Positions 37,389 through 48,093 of a stretch of DNA of 64,000 bases are shown piece by piece. Each line of letters begins with the position of its first letter. Within the stretch, counting starts at the first letter, position 1. The DNA comes from Pseudomonas anguilliseptica. GTDB taxonomy: Bacteria; Pseudomonadota; Gammaproteobacteria; Pseudomonadales; Pseudomonadaceae. The notes below the pieces were generated by a model. That model made no database searches, had not been told where the DNA came from, and worked only from the letters and a program-made list of their open reading frames with translations. The stretch spans positions 1 through 64,000 of the forward strand of contig NZ_JAEIOI010000005.1 of the NCBI RefSeq assembly GCF_021375795.1. Reading direction: 5' to 3'. A program made the position numbers and the translations under genes.

Positions 37389-39883
37389 GCGCATTGCACA
37401 AAGCTGAAGCATTGATCTGGGATATCCACGGCGGCATTCACCCAGCCGAGCGCAAGGAGCTGTCCAACCGCACGCCGATCCAACCGGCGCCGCTGCCGGG
37501 GCGCCTGACACTGCCGCTTAACCAGCATATCGGCGCGCCTGCAGAACCGGTGGTCGCCGTGGGTGAGCGTGTACTGAAAGGCCAGCTGATCGCCGCTGCC
37601 AATGGTTTTGTCAGCGTGCCCGTGCATGCGCCGACCTCTGGCACAGTGAGTTTTATCGGCCCGCAGCCTTACCCGCACGTATCCGGCATGCTTGCCCCGG
37701 CCATCGTCATCGACAGCGATGGGCTGGAGGAATGGATCGAGCTGACGCCACAGCCTGACTATCGTCACCTGGAAAGCAGCACCCTGGTTGAGCTGATTCG
37801 TCAGGCGGGGATCAGCGGCCTGGGCGGCGCGGGCTTCCCCACCGCAGTCAAACTCAACGCGCGGCCGACGCAGAAGATCCACACGCTGATCATCAACGGC
37901 ACCGAGTGCGAGCCCTATATCAGCGCCGACGATCTGCTGATGCGCGAGCGCGCCAACGAACTGATCAGCGGCATCGACATTCTGGTGCAGTTGATTCAGC
38001 CGGATCAGGTGCTGATCGGCATCGAAGATAACAAGCCCGAAGCCATCGCCGCCGTGCGCAGCGCGCTGAACGAGCGCAGCTATCAGCTCAAGGTATTCCC
38101 CACCAAGTACCCCTCCGGTGGCGAAAAGCAGCTGATCCAGATTCTTACTGGCGTGGAAGTGCCCAGCGGCGGCCTGCCGGCGGATATCGGCATGCTCTGC
38201 CAGAACGTCGGCACCTGCGTGGCCATCCACGATGCCGTGTTGCTGGGCAAACCGCTGATCTCGCGCATCACCACCCTGACCGGCGAAGCCCTGGCCCGAC
38301 CGATGAACGTCGAGGTGCTGCTCGGCACCCCGGTGGGTGAGTTGCTGGAGTTTGCCGGCCTCGACCGCAGCAAGCTGAATCGCCTGATCATGGGCGGGCC
38401 GATGATGGGCTTTACCCTGCCCGACTTTGCCGTACCCGTGATCAAGACCACCAACTGCCTGCTGGCCTCGACCACCGCCGAGCTGCCAGCGCCGCCACCG
38501 GCCATGCCGTGCATCCGATGTGGCGAATGCGCCGAAGCCTGCCCGGCCAGCCTGCTGCCGCAACAGCTGCACTTCTTCGCCATCGGCCAGGAACACGAGC
38601 AGCTCAGGGCGCACAACCTGTTCGACTGCATCGAGTGCGGCGCCTGCGCCTATGTCTGCCCGTCAAGCATTCCGCTGGTGCAGTACTACCGCGCCGCCAA
38701 GGGCGAGATTCGCGAGCTGGAACAAAAGCAGCTCAAAGCCGAACAGTCGAAACAGCGCTTCGAACTGCGCCAGGAACGCCTGCGCCGCGCCGAAGAGCAG
38801 AAAGAAGCCGAACGCCAGGCCCGCGCTGCCAAAGCGGCGCAAGCCAAAGCGGCCCAGGCACAAACCGCACCGGCGGCAGCGGACAGCGCTGTGCCACCGG
38901 CGAAACCCGGCCTGAGTGACGAGCAGAAGAAACTCAAGATCGAAGCCAGCATGGCCCAGGTCGCCCTGAAGAAAGCCGAGAAGCAGCTGGCCACCCATGC
39001 CAGCCCCGAGCTGCAGGCCCAGGTCGACGAACTACGCAGCGCTGCAGCCATCGCCCAGCAAGCACTCGACAGCGCCATGGCCGCCAACCCGCCAGCCTCG
39101 GCCGCAGCGCCAGCAGTCGACGATGGCGCACTGAAAAAGGCCAAGATCGACGCTGCAATGCTGCGCGCCCAGGTGCGCAAGCTGGAAAAGCTCGAAGCAC
39201 CGAGTGATGAGCAGCAAAGCGAATTGCAACAACTGCGCAGCCAGCTGGAAGCGGCAGAGAAGCTGCTGGCCAGCCTGGAATTTCAAGCGCCAGCGCCTGC
39301 CGCCAAACCCGCTGCCGACGATGGCGCACTGAAAAAAGCCAAGATCGACGCTGCCATGCTGCGTGCCCAGGTGCGCAAGCTGGAAAAACTCGAAGCCCCC
39401 AGCGACGAGCAACACAGCGAACTGCAACAACTGCGCAGCCAGCTGGAAGCAGCCGAAAAAATCCTGGCCAACCTGGAAGCCCAGGCACCAGCCGCTGCTG
39501 CGAAAGCGCCTGATGCAGACACCCCCGACCCGCTGAAAAAAGCCAAGATCGAACTGGCGATGAAACGTGCCGAGCTGAAGAAGGCCGAGAAAGCCGGCAG
39601 CGATGAAGCCACGCTTGGCAGCTTGCGCGAAGCATTGAGCGCCGCCGAGCAGGCGCTGCACCAGGCCGAGGATGCATCCGGCAAGCCGGCTCCCGAGCTG
39701 GTGCGCACTGACAAAAAGCCGATCGACGAAACCACCCGCGCGCTGAAGACCGAAGTGGCCTTTGCCCGCGCCGATCTGCGCAAGCTGGAACGTGATGACA
39801 ACAGTGCAGCTGAGGCCCTGGCCGCCGCACGTCAACGCCTGGCCGACGCCGAACGCCAATTACAGGAACACGCAGGCAGCTAA
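37385..39883 (+). CDS. rnfC: RnfC, NADH-binding subunit with expanded coiled-coil tail
   Basis: 832 residues. Residues 1 to about 450 are the conserved RnfC: barrel-sandwich start, FMN/NADH-binding NuoF-like fold ([13 protein letters not shown] near 140, [14 protein letters not shown] near 260) and two [4Fe-4S] motifs [12 protein letters not shown] (376-387) and [12 protein letters not shown] (415-426). The remaining ~400 residues are Ala/Lys/Glu/Gln-rich helices with five repeats of about 66-70 residues beginning near 510, 579, 645, 715 and 781. RnfC from species without this tail is about 450-500 residues. The tail probably forms an extended coiled coil on the cytosolic side. Confidence 0.95.
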   Translation: MSALHKAEALIWDIHGGIHPAERKELSNRTPIQPAPLPGRLTLPLNQHIGAPAEPVVAVGERVLKGQLIAAANGFVSVPVHAPTSGTVSFIGPQPYPHVSGMLAPAIVIDSDGLEEWIELTPQPDYRHLESSTLVELIRQAGISGLGGAGFPTAVKLNARPTQKIHTLIINGTECEPYISADDLLMRERANELISGIDILVQLIQPDQVLIGIEDNKPEAIAAVRSALNERSYQLKVFPTKYPSGGEKQLIQILTGVEVPSGGLPADIGMLCQNVGTCVAIHDAVLLGKPLISRITTLTGEALARPMNVEVLLGTPVGELLEFAGLDRSKLNRLIMGGPMMGFTLPDFAVPVIKTTNCLLASTTAELPAPPPAMPCIRCGECAEACPASLLPQQLHFFAIGQEHEQLRAHNLFDCIECGACAYVCPSSIPLVQYYRAAKGEIRELEQKQLKAEQSKQRFELRQERLRRAEEQKEAERQARAAKAAQAKAAQAQTAPAAADSAVPPAKPGLSDEQKKLKIEASMAQVALKKAEKQLATHASPELQAQVDELRSAAAIAQQALDSAMAANPPASAAAPAVDDGALKKAKIDAAMLRAQVRKLEKLEAPSDEQQSELQQLRSQLEAAEKLLASLEFQAPAPAAKPAADDGALKKAKIDAAMLRAQVRKLEKLEAPSDEQHSELQQLRSQLEAAEKILANLEAQAPAAAAKAPDADTPDPLKKAKIELAMKRAELKKAEKAGSDEATLGSLREALSAAEQALHQAEDASGKPAPELVRTDKKPIDETTRALKTEVAFARADLRKLERDDNSAAEALAAARQRLADAERQLQEHAGS
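39119..39478 (+). repeat. Tandem near-identical 162-bp repeat inside rnfC
   Basis: Bases 39119-39280 and 39317-39478 encode the same 54-residue unit ([15 protein letters not shown]... to ...A-LE) with only a few residue changes. The period is 198 bp, counting the Ala/Pro linker. More diverged copies flank it on both sides. High DNA identity implies recent duplication and makes copy-number change by recombination likely. Confidence 0.9.
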
Positions 39884-39922
39884 CCACAACCCTGCGTAGC
39901 CAACTCAATGACCGGAGCGCCA

Positions 39923-40954
39923 ATGGCCCTGCCCCGTATCACATCGCCCCACGCCAAGGGCAGCAACCGCACCCAGCAAGTGATGCTGCAGGTGCTGCTG
40001 GCTACGGTGCCGGGAATTCTCGCCCTGACCTGGCTGTTCGGCGCCGGCACCCTGATCAACCTGCTGTGGGCCAGCGCCTGCGCACTGGGTTTTGAAGCGG
40101 CTATCCTGGCCCTGCGTAAACGCCCGGTGCTGTTCTTCCTCAAGGACTACAGCGTGCTGGTCACCGCTGTGCTGCTGGCCCTGGCGCTGCCGCCCTATTC
40201 GCCCTGGTGGCTAACCCTGGTGGCCACCGGTTTTGCCGTGGTGTTCGGCAAGCAGCTGTATGGCGGCCTCGGACAAAACCCGTTCAACCCGGCCATGCTT
40301 GGCTATGTAGTGGTGCTGATTTCCTTCCCGGTGGAAATGACCAGTTGGCCAACACCGCATGGGATCGGTCTGCTTGAGGGTCTGCAGCAGATTCTCGGTA
40401 TCGCCAACCTGCCCGATGGCTGGGCCCAGGCCACTGCCCTGGATGTACTGAAAATTAATAAAAGCCTGACCATCGACGAGTTGTGGGCACAAAACCCCGC
40501 ATTCGGGCATATCGGCGGTTCAGCCAGTGAACTGGTCAATTTAGCCTTCCTCGCCGGCGGCCTGTATCTGCTGCACAAGCGCCTGCTCACCTGGCATGCA
40601 CCGGTGGGCATGCTCGCCGCCCTGGCCGTGATGAGCCTGCTGTTCTGGAATGGTTCAGGCTCGGACTCCAATGGTTCGCCACTGTTTCATCTACTGACTG
40701 GCGCGACCATGCTCGGTGCCTTCTTTATCGTCACCGACCCGGTCAGTGGCGCCACCAGTAACCTGGGCCGGCTGATTTTCGGCATCGGCGTTGGCGTGCT
40801 GGTCTATGTGATTCGCACCTGGGGCGGCTACCCAGATGGTGTGGCGTTCGCCGTGCTGCTGATGAACCTAGCAGCCCCGACCATCGACTATTACACGCGG
40901 CCGCGCACCTACGGCCATCGCAAGCCGACGCGCGGCTTCAAGTTGGGAGAGTGA
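39923..40954 (+). CDS. rnfD: RnfD, membrane subunit with covalent FMN
   Basis: 343 residues, homologous to NqrB, about nine membrane helices. The threonine accepting FMN through a phosphoester bond lies in DPVSGATS near residue 278 (S-G-A-T motif). Other family blocks are [16 protein letters not shown] and the C-terminal [13 protein letters not shown]. Start 39923 (MALPRI) is preferred to 39908 because CCGGAG is spaced six bases before it. Gap to rnfC is 39 bp, the only real gap in the operon. Confidence 0.94.
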   Translation: MALPRITSPHAKGSNRTQQVMLQVLLATVPGILALTWLFGAGTLINLLWASACALGFEAAILALRKRPVLFFLKDYSVLVTAVLLALALPPYSPWWLTLVATGFAVVFGKQLYGGLGQNPFNPAMLGYVVVLISFPVEMTSWPTPHGIGLLEGLQQILGIANLPDGWAQATALDVLKINKSLTIDELWAQNPAFGHIGGSASELVNLAFLAGGLYLLHKRLLTWHAPVGMLAALAVMSLLFWNGSGSDSNGSPLFHLLTGATMLGAFFIVTDPVSGATSNLGRLIFGIGVGVLVYVIRTWGGYPDGVAFAVLLMNLAAPTIDYYTRPRTYGHRKPTRGFKLGE

Positions 40955-40956
40955 CT

Positions 40957-41598
40957 GTGGCCCTGCCTGAAATCAGCCGTTCGATGCTGAAAAACAGCCT
41001 GGTTCTGGGGGCGTTCGCCATCCTGACCGTAGGTATCGTCGCCACGACGCAACTGGGTACGGCCAAGCGCATTGAGGCAGCCCAGCGTGAAGCCAAGGTT
41101 CAGGCTCTAGCGCAGATTCTGCCCGCCAACAGCTATGACAATCACCTGCTGGACAACGCCCGCAACGTCAATGACCCACTGCTGGGCAACAAGGGCCCGA
41201 CGCCTGCCTACCTGGCTACTCGCAACGGCGAACCCAGTGCGGTGATCCTGCAAGTCACAGCACCGGACGGTTACAGCGGCAGCATCAACCTGCTGATCGG
41301 CATCTTCGCCGACGGCCGCCTGGCCGGCGTGCGGGTGATCAGCCACAAGGAAACGCCAGGCCTGGGCGACAAGATTGAGTTGGCCAAGAGCAATTGGATC
41401 AACAGTTTCGTGGGCACCTCATTGCAGCGCCCGGATGAGTCCGGCTGGGCAGTGAAGAAAGACGGTGGCCAGTTCGATCAGTTCGCCGGTGCCACCATCA
41501 CCCCACGCGCCGTGGTCAAAGCGGTGCACAAGGCGCTGCAGTATTTCGATACGCACCGGGCAGAACTGCTCACGCCCCAGGAGTCTGGCAATGGCTAG
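40957..41598 (+). CDS. rnfG: RnfG, periplasm-facing FMN subunit
   Basis: 213 residues. One N-terminal membrane helix ([25 protein letters not shown] region) anchors a periplasmic FMN_bind domain. The FMN-attached Thr lies in the DQFAGATIT motif near residue 175. The start is taken as GTG at 40957 because GGGAGA is six bases upstream; GTG at 40951 overlaps the rnfD stop and is the alternative. Overlaps the rnfE start by 8 bp. Transfers electrons within the Rnf complex. Confidence 0.92.
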   Translation: MALPEISRSMLKNSLVLGAFAILTVGIVATTQLGTAKRIEAAQREAKVQALAQILPANSYDNHLLDNARNVNDPLLGNKGPTPAYLATRNGEPSAVILQVTAPDGYSGSINLLIGIFADGRLAGVRVISHKETPGLGDKIELAKSNWINSFVGTSLQRPDESGWAVKKDGGQFDQFAGATITPRAVVKAVHKALQYFDTHRAELLTPQESGNG

Positions 41599-42298
41599 TT
41601 ATCGCGAAATCACCGTCAACAGCCTGTGGAAGAACAACCCTGGGCTGGTCCAGCTGCTTGGCTTGTGCCCCCTGCTGGGCGTTAGCAACTCGGTAGTCAA
41701 TGCCCTGGGCATGGGCTTGGCCACCGCCCTGGTGCTGGCCTGTTCGAATGCTGCAGTGTCGCTGATCCGCAGTGCGGTCACCGATGCCGTGCGCTTGCCA
41801 GCCTTCGTCATGATCATCGCGGCGCTGACCACCTGCACCGAGTTGCTGATGCAGGCCTTCACCTACGAGCTGTATCAGATACTCGGCATCTTCATCCCGC
41901 TGATCACCACCAACTGCATCATCCTCGGCCGCGCCGAAGCCTTTGCCGCCAAGAACAAGGTCAGCCATGCCAGCTTTGACGGCCTGATGATGGGCATCGG
42001 TTTTGGTCTGGTGATGGTGGTCATTGGGGCTGTACGTGAACTACTCGGCACCGGCGCACTGTTCGCCAATATGCAGTTGCTGTTCGGCCCAGTTGCCACC
42101 AACTGGCAGCTGACCCTGTTCAGTGACTACAAGGGCTTCCTCCTGGCAATCCTGCCGCCGGGGGCGTTTCTGGTGCTGGGCCTGCTGGTGGCAGGCAAAA
42201 ACCGCATTGATGAACACCTCGCGGCCAAAGCCAAGGCGCAGGAACCAGAAGCCCTCGTGCAGAGTCGGCGTGTACGGGTCACCGGGGTAATCGAGTGA
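41591..42298 (+). CDS. rnfE: RnfE, electron transport complex membrane subunit
   Basis: 235 residues, six membrane helices, homologous to RnfA/NqrD. The helix pairs carry [24 protein letters not shown] and [19 protein letters not shown], with the conserved cysteines proposed to hold an Fe-S cluster at the RnfA/RnfE interface. Its ATG lies inside the end of rnfG, and its TGA overlaps the GTG start of nth. Full length. Confidence 0.95.
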   Translation: MASYREITVNSLWKNNPGLVQLLGLCPLLGVSNSVVNALGMGLATALVLACSNAAVSLIRSAVTDAVRLPAFVMIIAALTTCTELLMQAFTYELYQILGIFIPLITTNCIILGRAEAFAAKNKVSHASFDGLMMGIGFGLVMVVIGAVRELLGTGALFANMQLLFGPVATNWQLTLFSDYKGFLLAILPPGAFLVLGLLVAGKNRIDEHLAAKAKAQEPEALVQSRRVRVTGVIE

Positions 42299-42933
42299 AC
42301 GCCGCCAAACGCTACGAAATCTTCCGGCGCCTGCACGAAGACAACCCCGAGCCGAAGACCGAACTGGCCTACAGCACGCCCTTCGAGCTGCTGGTGGCGG
42401 TCACACTATCGGCCCAGGCCACCGATGTCAGCGTCAACAAAGCCACCGCCAAGCTGTTCCCTGTGGCCAATACGCCCGAGGCAATTTACGCACTCGGCGT
42501 TGAGGGACTGAGCGAATACATCAAGACCATCGGCCTGTACAACAGCAAGGCGAAGAACGTCATCGAAGCCTGCCGCATCCTGATCGAGAAACACGGCAGT
42601 CAGGTGCCGGATAACCGTGAAGACCTCGAAGCCCTGCCCGGCGTCGGCCGCAAGACCGCCAACGTGGTGCTCAACACGGCGTTTCGTCAGTTGGCGATGG
42701 CGGTAGACACGCATATCTTCCGCGTCAGCAACCGCACTGGCATTGCTCCCGGCAAGAACGTGCTGGAGGTGGAAAAGAAGCTGATGAAATTCGTGCCCAA
42801 GGAATTTCTCCTCGATTCGCACCACTGGCTAATCCTCCACGGCCGCTACGTGTGTCAGGCGCGCAAGCCACGCTGTGGCAGCTGCCGCATCGAAGACCTG
42901 TGCGAATACAAACAGAAAACTTCCGACGATTGA
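42295..42933 (+). CDS. nth: Endonuclease III (DNA glycosylase/AP lyase)
   Basis: 212 residues. The helix-hairpin-helix motif [14 protein letters not shown] holds the catalytic Lys, the catalytic Asp follows in [12 protein letters not shown], and the C-terminal [4Fe-4S] loop is C-x6-C-x2-C-x5-C ([17 protein letters not shown]). It removes oxidised pyrimidines in base-excision repair. The GTG start overlaps the rnfE stop in a GTGA junction, so it is translated with the rnf operon, as in many Gammaproteobacteria. Both nth and RnfB/C need Fe-S clusters. Confidence 0.95.
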   Translation: MNAAKRYEIFRRLHEDNPEPKTELAYSTPFELLVAVTLSAQATDVSVNKATAKLFPVANTPEAIYALGVEGLSEYIKTIGLYNSKAKNVIEACRILIEKHGSQVPDNREDLEALPGVGRKTANVVLNTAFRQLAMAVDTHIFRVSNRTGIAPGKNVLEVEKKLMKFVPKEFLLDSHHWLILHGRYVCQARKPRCGSCRIEDLCEYKQKTSDD

Positions 42934-43040
42934 GCCGCTATTCACCTGCTCAATAAGCTGATTGAAAAAATCTTTTTTACCCGCTCAGGTTTTGCCGTTA
43001 TAAGGTGCGCAAATGGCCCTTGTAGCCTGGAGTGAGACAC

Positions 43041-43220
43041 ATGAGCACTGATAAAGAAGATCTTGAGCTCGACGAAGATTTTGTTGCCGAAGAAGCTGAT
43101 GAATCCGATGCACCGGTAGAGGTGGCCAAAACCAACCTGACCAAGCGCCGCATCATCGACAACTTTCTCGAAGAGCGACGCTTGCACAAGCAGTTGGCCG
43201 AATACGACTTCGACCTCTAA
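43041..43220 (+). CDS. Small acidic protein, PA3496 family (putative envelope integrity)
   Basis: 59 residues. The start at 43041 follows CTGGAGTG. The first half is strongly acidic (DKEDLELDEDFVAEEADESDA), the second half basic and helical (LTKRRIIDNFLEERRLHKQLAEYDFDL). No membrane span. It matches the small conserved Pseudomonas family found after nth; the envelope-integrity name comes from memory of family nomenclature, and the mechanism is unknown. It is followed by its own terminator. Confidence 0.75.
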   Translation: MSTDKEDLELDEDFVAEEADESDAPVEVAKTNLTKRRIIDNFLEERRLHKQLAEYDFDL

Positions 43221-43233
43221 GCCCGCCAGTAAC

Positions 43234-43264
43234 AAAAAGCCCCGCGATATGGCGGGGTTTTTTA
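43234..43264. terminator. Terminator after the PA3496-family gene
   Basis: AAAAGCCCCGC-gatat-GGCGGGGTTTTTT, ending in T6. Located 14 nt after the stop; A/T flanks on both sides make it bidirectional, also serving gloA on minus. Confidence 0.85.
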
Positions 43265-43303
43265 TGGAGCAACGCTGGGCTGATTCGCGTCCAGCAGCGC
43301 CCG

Positions 43304-43696
43304 TCAGTCGGTTCGCGACGGCGACAGCAACTCGATCTTGTAACCGTCCGGGTCTTCAACAAACGCCAGAATGCTGGTGCCGTGTTTCATCGGACCCGGT
43401 TCGCGGGTGATCTTGCCGCCGCGAGTACGGATGTCTTCGCAGGCCTTGTACACATCCGCGACTTCCAGAGCGATATGGCCATAGCCGGTGCCCAATTCGT
43501 AGCTTTCCACACCCCAGTTGTGGGTCAGTTCGATCACGCTGTTATGCGCCTCGTCACCGTAGCCAACGAAAGCCAGGGTGAACTGCCCTTCCGGGTAGTC
43601 TTTGCGACGCAGCAGGGTCATGCCCAGCACTTCGGTGTAGAACGCGATGGATTTATCCAGATCGCCGACGCGCAGCATGGTGTGCAGCAGTCTCAT
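43304..43696 (-). CDS. gloA: Glyoxalase I (lactoylglutathione lyase)
   Basis: 130 residues, Ni/Co-type short glyoxalase I. The metal ligands expected for the family are visible: His5 in RLLHTMLRV, Glu in VIELTHN (about 56), His in YGHIALEV (about 74) and Glu in GYKIELL (about 122). It converts the hemithioacetal of methylglyoxal and glutathione to S-lactoylglutathione. The start at 43696 follows GAGGAGAC; two upstream Met codons give no family residues. Confidence 0.92.
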   Translation of the reverse strand: MRLLHTMLRVGDLDKSIAFYTEVLGMTLLRRKDYPEGQFTLAFVGYGDEAHNSVIELTHNWGVESYELGTGYGHIALEVADVYKACEDIRTRGGKITREPGPMKHGTSILAFVEDPDGYKIELLSPSRTD

Positions 43697-43741
43697 CAAG
43701 TGTCTCCTCATCAATGCCCGGCTTTGAGGGCTTATAAATGC

Positions 43742-43766
43742 AAACCCCGGCTTATGGCCGGGGTTT
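43742..43766 (-). terminator. Terminator of argG
   Basis: AAACCCCGGC-ttatg-GCCGGGGTTT, perfect 10-bp arms, 25 nt beyond the argG stop on the minus strand and upstream of gloA. It should separate argG transcription from gloA. Confidence 0.8.
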
Positions 43767-43790
43767 GGTGTGGCTCAGGCGCTCAGTCTA

Positions 43791-45008
43791 TCAGAGCATC
43801 TTGCGCCCTTTGCCCGCCGCGATGCGCATGCGCAGGGCGTTGAGTTTGATGAAACCACCGGCGTCAGCCTGATTGTACGCGCCGCCGTCTTCTTCGAAGG
43901 TGGCGATATTGGCGTCGAACAGCGAGTCGTCAGACTTGCGACCGGTAATGATCACGTTGCCCTTGTACAGTTTCATGCGTACCACGCCGTTCACGTTGGC
44001 CTGGGAGGCGTCGATCATCTGTTGCAGCATCAGGCGCTCAGGGCTCCACCAGAAACCGTTGTAGATCAGGCTGGCGTATTTCGGCATCAGCTCGTCTTTC
44101 AGGTGAGCCACTTCACGATCCAGGGTGATCGACTCGATGGCGCGGTGGCCCTTGAGCATGATGGTGCCACCAGGCGTCTCGTAGCAGCCACGGGACTTCA
44201 TGCCGACGAAGCGGTTCTCGACGATATCCAGACGGCCGATGCCGTTCTCACCGCCGATACGGTTCAGCTCAGCCAGCACGGTGGCCGGGCTCATTTCCTT
44301 GCCGTCGATGGCAACGATGTCGCCCTTGCGGTAGGTCAGCTCGATATAGGTCGGGGTGTCCGGCGCAGCTTCTGGCGACTTGGTCCAGCGCCACATGTCT
44401 TCTTCGTGCTCGGTCCAGGTGTCTTCCAGCACGCCGCCTTCATAGGAGATGTGCAGCAGGTTGGCGTCCATGGAGTACGGCGACTTCTTCTTGCCGTGGC
44501 GCTCGATCGGGATGGCGTGCTTCTCGGCGTAGTCCATCAGCTTCTCGCGTGACAGCAGGTCCCACTCGCGCCACGGGGCAATCACTTTCACACCCGGCTT
44601 CAGCGCATAGGCGCCCAGTTCGAAACGCACCTGATCGTTGCCTTTGCCGGTAGCACCGTGGGAGATGGCGTCGGCGCCGGTTTCGTTGGCGATTTCGATC
44701 AGGCGCTTGGCGATCAGCGGACGGGCGATGGAAGTACCCAGCAGGTACTCGCCTTCGTAGACGGTATTGGCGCGGAACATCGGGTAGACGAAATCGCGCA
44801 CGAATTCTTCGCGCAGGTCATCGATATAGATTTCCTTGACGCCCATGGCCTGAGCTTTGGCGCGGGCTGGCTCGACTTCCTCACCTTGGCCGAGGTCAGC
44901 GGTGAAGGTCACCACTTCGCAGTTATAGGTATCTTGCAGCCACTTGAGGATCACGGAAGTGTCCAGGCCACCGGAATATGCCAGGACTACCTTGTTTACG
45001 TCGGCCAT
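43791..45008 (-). CDS. argG: Argininosuccinate synthase
   Basis: 405 residues, the typical bacterial length. It condenses citrulline and aspartate with ATP in arginine synthesis. The ATP pyrophosphatase motif is AYSGGLDTS (10-18); the citrulline/aspartate blocks [15 protein letters not shown] (115-129) and [13 protein letters not shown] are present. The start at 45008 ([14 protein letters not shown]) fits family N-termini; upstream in-frame codons would add a 17-residue unrelated tail. Confidence 0.96.
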   Translation of the reverse strand: MADVNKVVLAYSGGLDTSVILKWLQDTYNCEVVTFTADLGQGEEVEPARAKAQAMGVKEIYIDDLREEFVRDFVYPMFRANTVYEGEYLLGTSIARPLIAKRLIEIANETGADAISHGATGKGNDQVRFELGAYALKPGVKVIAPWREWDLLSREKLMDYAEKHAIPIERHGKKKSPYSMDANLLHISYEGGVLEDTWTEHEEDMWRWTKSPEAAPDTPTYIELTYRKGDIVAIDGKEMSPATVLAELNRIGGENGIGRLDIVENRFVGMKSRGCYETPGGTIMLKGHRAIESITLDREVAHLKDELMPKYASLIYNGFWWSPERLMLQQMIDASQANVNGVVRMKLYKGNVIITGRKSDDSLFDANIATFEEDGGAYNQADAGGFIKLNALRMRIAAGKGRKML

Positions 45009-45139
45009 GCCATCAACTCCACGGGGTTGTGCGGGAAAACTGACGATTCTACTGCCCATGCCGCCTGATTTACAGAGGCGCGACAGCTTGTGACGACCAA
45101 GCGACGGTTAATTGTTGGACAACGGACGAATAGCAGGCC

Positions 45140-46057
45140 TCAGGAGGTGGCCGCAGGCTCCGCAGCAGTGGGCGCAGGCGCTGCTTCGGGCGGCACTGCC
45201 GCCTCAGGTACACGGTCAAGCAGGATGGTCACCCGGCGGTTCTTCGCTCGATTGGCCTCACTGGTATTGGGCACCACCGGATAACGCTCGCCGTGAAAGC
45301 GCATGGTGATCTGCTCAGCCGGAATGCCATTGGCCTTGAGGTATTCCATCACCGCCAGCGCGCGGCGACGCGACAAGTCACGGTTGGTCAGGCGATTGCC
45401 GCCATTGTCAGCATGGCCATCGAGCTGAATGCGATTGACGCTGGGGTCAGCCTTGAGAAAGCTCAGAATGATGTCCAGCTTGGCCTGAGCCAGCGGCTCC
45501 AATGCCACCCCACCGCCAGGAAAGCCGACCTGGCTCTTGCGCACCTGATCGAAGTTCACCGGTAGCAGCTTGGCGGTGCAATCCAGATAATCGTGATAAG
45601 CCTTGTTGAACTTGACCGGCAGCAGCCGGACCTCGATACGCTCTCTACCCATCGCCGTGCGGTGCCGCACCACGGGGCTGCGCCCTTCCAGCAGCCCCGT
45701 CAGCAGGCGCGTGCCCTGCTCCTGGGAGCTGTTGAACAGCACCTCGGCAGGCTCCACGCTGACCGAGCCCAGATTGATGTCACCTCGCCCCGGCTGCCAA
45801 GGCGCTGCTGCCGCCAGCAAGGTGGCATTACCCGCCCCCAGCCAGCGCTCGCGGGCCTTGAGGCTGAACGTCACCTGCTCCCCTGCTCGTCGCACGAACA
45901 CCCCGGCACCGAAGTCGGTAATGGGCTGCGACAAACGACACTCGAACTGATCACCCTCGACCTTCCATTCGATCTTCTCCAGACGGGTCTGGAAACTAAT
46001 GGCAAGGACCGACTGGCTTGCCAGCAGGCAAAGCACCGCGAGTGGGTAGGGTCGCAC
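45140..46057 (-). CDS. motY: MotY, flagellar T-ring/OmpA-domain protein
   Basis: 305 residues with a Sec signal peptide (MRPYPLAVLCLLASQSVLA). The N-terminal ~140 residues are the MotY-specific beta domain (FQTRLEKIEWKVEGDQFECRLSQPI). The C-terminal OmpA peptidoglycan-binding domain has IQLDGHADNGGN-LTNRDLSRRRA and a terminal NRRVTILL. MotY associates with the basal body under the outer membrane and is needed for polar flagellar torque in Vibrio and Pseudomonas. No lipobox. An Ala/Pro-rich tail ends it. Confidence 0.87.
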   Translation of the reverse strand: MRPYPLAVLCLLASQSVLAISFQTRLEKIEWKVEGDQFECRLSQPITDFGAGVFVRRAGEQVTFSLKARERWLGAGNATLLAAAAPWQPGRGDINLGSVSVEPAEVLFNSSQEQGTRLLTGLLEGRSPVVRHRTAMGRERIEVRLLPVKFNKAYHDYLDCTAKLLPVNFDQVRKSQVGFPGGGVALEPLAQAKLDIILSFLKADPSVNRIQLDGHADNGGNRLTNRDLSRRRALAVMEYLKANGIPAEQITMRFHGERYPVVPNTSEANRAKNRRVTILLDRVPEAAVPPEAAPAPTAAEPAATS

Positions 46058-46273
46058 GACAGACTCCTGGGAATACGGCTTACCTTCTGTCTATCGGTGC
46101 CGTAACGGAAAACTTGAGCACGCCGTAACACCCTTACGCTGCCATCCCGATAACCCGTCAGGCGATGACTGCGGGCATCCGTCCGCGTTTGTCCGACACA
46201 CCTGCTTTCAACGTGCTGCCAAAGGCCTTTTCCGGTAGCATTCCCGCCACGTTTTGCCCGCCTGGAAGCTTCC

Positions 46274-47320
46274 ATGACTGACCGCCTTACCCTGCTGCGT
46301 CCCGACGACTGGCACATCCACCTGCGTGACGGCGGTGTGCTGCCGCATACCGTTGCCGATGTAGCCCGCACCTTTGGCCGCGCCATCATCATGCCCAATT
46401 TGGTACCGCCGGTGCGCAACGCCAGCGAAGCCGACGCCTATCGCCAGCGCATTCTCAGCGCCCGCCCTGCCGGCAGCCGCTTCGAGCCGTTGATGGTGCT
46501 GTATCTCACTGACCTGACTCAGCCTGACGATGTGCGCACCGCCAAAGCCTCGGGCTTTGTGCATGCAGCTAAGCTCTACCCGGCTGGCGCGACCACCAAC
46601 TCCGACTCCGGCGTGACCAGCATCGACAAAATCTTCCCGGTGCTCGAAGCCATGGCCGAAGTCGGCCTGCCGCTGCTGGTACACGGCGAAGTGACGCGCA
46701 GCGAGATCGACGTATTCGATCGTGAGAAGATCTTTATCGGTGAGCACCTGAGCCGGGTGGTCGAGCGTTTCCCGACCCTGAAAGTGGTGTTCGAGCACAT
46801 CACCACCCGCGATGCGGTGGAATTCGTGCAAGGCGCGTCGGCCAACGTCGGCGCGACCATCACCGCCCACCACCTGCTGTACAACCGCAACCACATGCTG
46901 GTCGGCGGTATTCGCCCGCACTTCTATTGCCTGCCGATCCTCAAGCGCAACACACACCAGGATGCCCTGCTGGATGCGGCCACCAGTGGCAACGCCAAGT
47001 TCTTCCTCGGCACCGACTCGGCGCCGCACGCCAAGCATGCCAAGGAAGCCGCCTGCGGCTGCGCCGGTTGCTACACCGCCTATGCGGCCATCGAGCTGTA
47101 TGCCGAAGCCTTCGAGCAGCGTAATGCGCTGGATAAACTGGAAGCCTTCGCCAGCCTTAATGGCCCGGATTTTTACGGCCTGCCGCGCAACACCGACCGC
47201 ATCACCCTGGTGCGTGAAGACTGGACCGCACCGGCCAGCCTGCCGCTCGGCGAGCAAACCGTTATCCCCCTGCGCGCCGGTGAAACCCTGCGCTGGCGTC
47301 TGCTGGAGAACCACGCGTGA
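46274..47320 (+). CDS. pyrC: Dihydroorotase
   Basis: 348 residues, short class II dihydroorotase of pyrimidine synthesis. Metal-binding HxH is in [10 protein letters not shown] (12-21), the carboxylated Lys is in [15 protein letters not shown] (about 102), then HGEV, EHIT and the catalytic Asp in [14 protein letters not shown]. The TGA stop overlaps the GTG start of rnt. Divergent from motY with 216 bp between. Confidence 0.95.
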   Translation: MTDRLTLLRPDDWHIHLRDGGVLPHTVADVARTFGRAIIMPNLVPPVRNASEADAYRQRILSARPAGSRFEPLMVLYLTDLTQPDDVRTAKASGFVHAAKLYPAGATTNSDSGVTSIDKIFPVLEAMAEVGLPLLVHGEVTRSEIDVFDREKIFIGEHLSRVVERFPTLKVVFEHITTRDAVEFVQGASANVGATITAHHLLYNRNHMLVGGIRPHFYCLPILKRNTHQDALLDAATSGNAKFFLGTDSAPHAKHAKEAACGCAGCYTAYAAIELYAEAFEQRNALDKLEAFASLNGPDFYGLPRNTDRITLVREDWTAPASLPLGEQTVIPLRAGETLRWRLLENHA

Positions 47321-47991
47321 GCGAAGACCTGTACGACGACGAACTCGAGAGCAGCAGCCACTCCGGCCCGCGCCACCCGATGGCGGCGCGCTTTCGTGGC
47401 TATCTGCCGGTAGTCGTGGACGTGGAAACCGGCGGCTTCAACTGCGCCACCGACGCCCTGCTGGAAATTGCCGCCACCACCATCGGCATGGATGAAAGCG
47501 GTTTTCTCTATCCGGAGCACACCCACTTCTTCCGCATCGAGCCGTTTGAAGGCGCGAATATCGAGCAGGCAGCGCTGGACTTCACCGGTATCAAACTTGA
47601 TCACCCATTGCGCATGGCGGTGAGTGAAGAACATGCCCTCGGCGAGATCTTCAAGGGCCTGCGCAAGTCGCTGAAAGCCAACAGCTGCAAACGAGCAATT
47701 CTGGTCGGGCATAACAGCAGCTTCGACCTGGGTTTCCTCAATGCGGCTGTGGCGCGCTGCGGTATCAAACGCAACCCGTTCCACCCCTTCTCCAGCTTCG
47801 ACACCGCCACCCTGGCGGGTCTGGCTTACGGCCAGACCGTACTGGCCAAAGCCTGCCAAGCCGCCGGCATCGATTTCGACGGTAAGGAAGCGCACTCGGC
47901 CCGTTACGACACCGAGAAGACGGCTGAACTGTTCTGCGGCATCGTCAACCGCTGGAAGGAGATGGGCGGCTGGATGGATTTCGACGATTGA
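47317..47991 (+). CDS. rnt: Ribonuclease T
   Basis: 224 residues, DEDDh 3'-5' exonuclease that trims tRNA and other stable RNA 3' ends. ExoI motif DVETGGFN (acidic pair), Exo[14 protein letters not shown] and Exo[14 protein letters not shown] (catalytic His/Asp) are all present. The GTG start overlaps the pyrC stop (GTGA), so expression is coupled. The C-terminal WMDFDD is typical. A strong terminator follows. Confidence 0.95.
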   Translation: MSEDLYDDELESSSHSGPRHPMAARFRGYLPVVVDVETGGFNCATDALLEIAATTIGMDESGFLYPEHTHFFRIEPFEGANIEQAALDFTGIKLDHPLRMAVSEEHALGEIFKGLRKSLKANSCKRAILVGHNSSFDLGFLNAAVARCGIKRNPFHPFSSFDTATLAGLAYGQTVLAKACQAAGIDFDGKEAHSARYDTEKTAELFCGIVNRWKEMGGWMDFDD

Positions 47992-48020
47992 TAACCGCAT
48001 TCGTCGCATAATCATCGCCC

Positions 48021-48055
48021 AACAAAAAGCCCCGCTATCGCGGGGCTTTTTGTTG
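48021..48055. terminator. Bidirectional terminator between rnt and gdhB
   Basis: AACAAAAAGCCCCGC-tat-CGCGGGGCTTTTTGTT: almost perfect 15-bp arms with A and T tracts on both sides. Serves rnt (+) and gdhB (-). Confidence 0.9.
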
Positions 48056-48093
48056 GGGCAGGGGTGGCGCAGGCCAGGCCTGCGCCGTTTCCT

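Noticed and set aside
46058..46273. Divergent motY-pyrC region examined for promoters or an additional gene
   Set aside because: No convincing hexamer pair or ribosome site with an open frame; kept as plain intergenic DNA.
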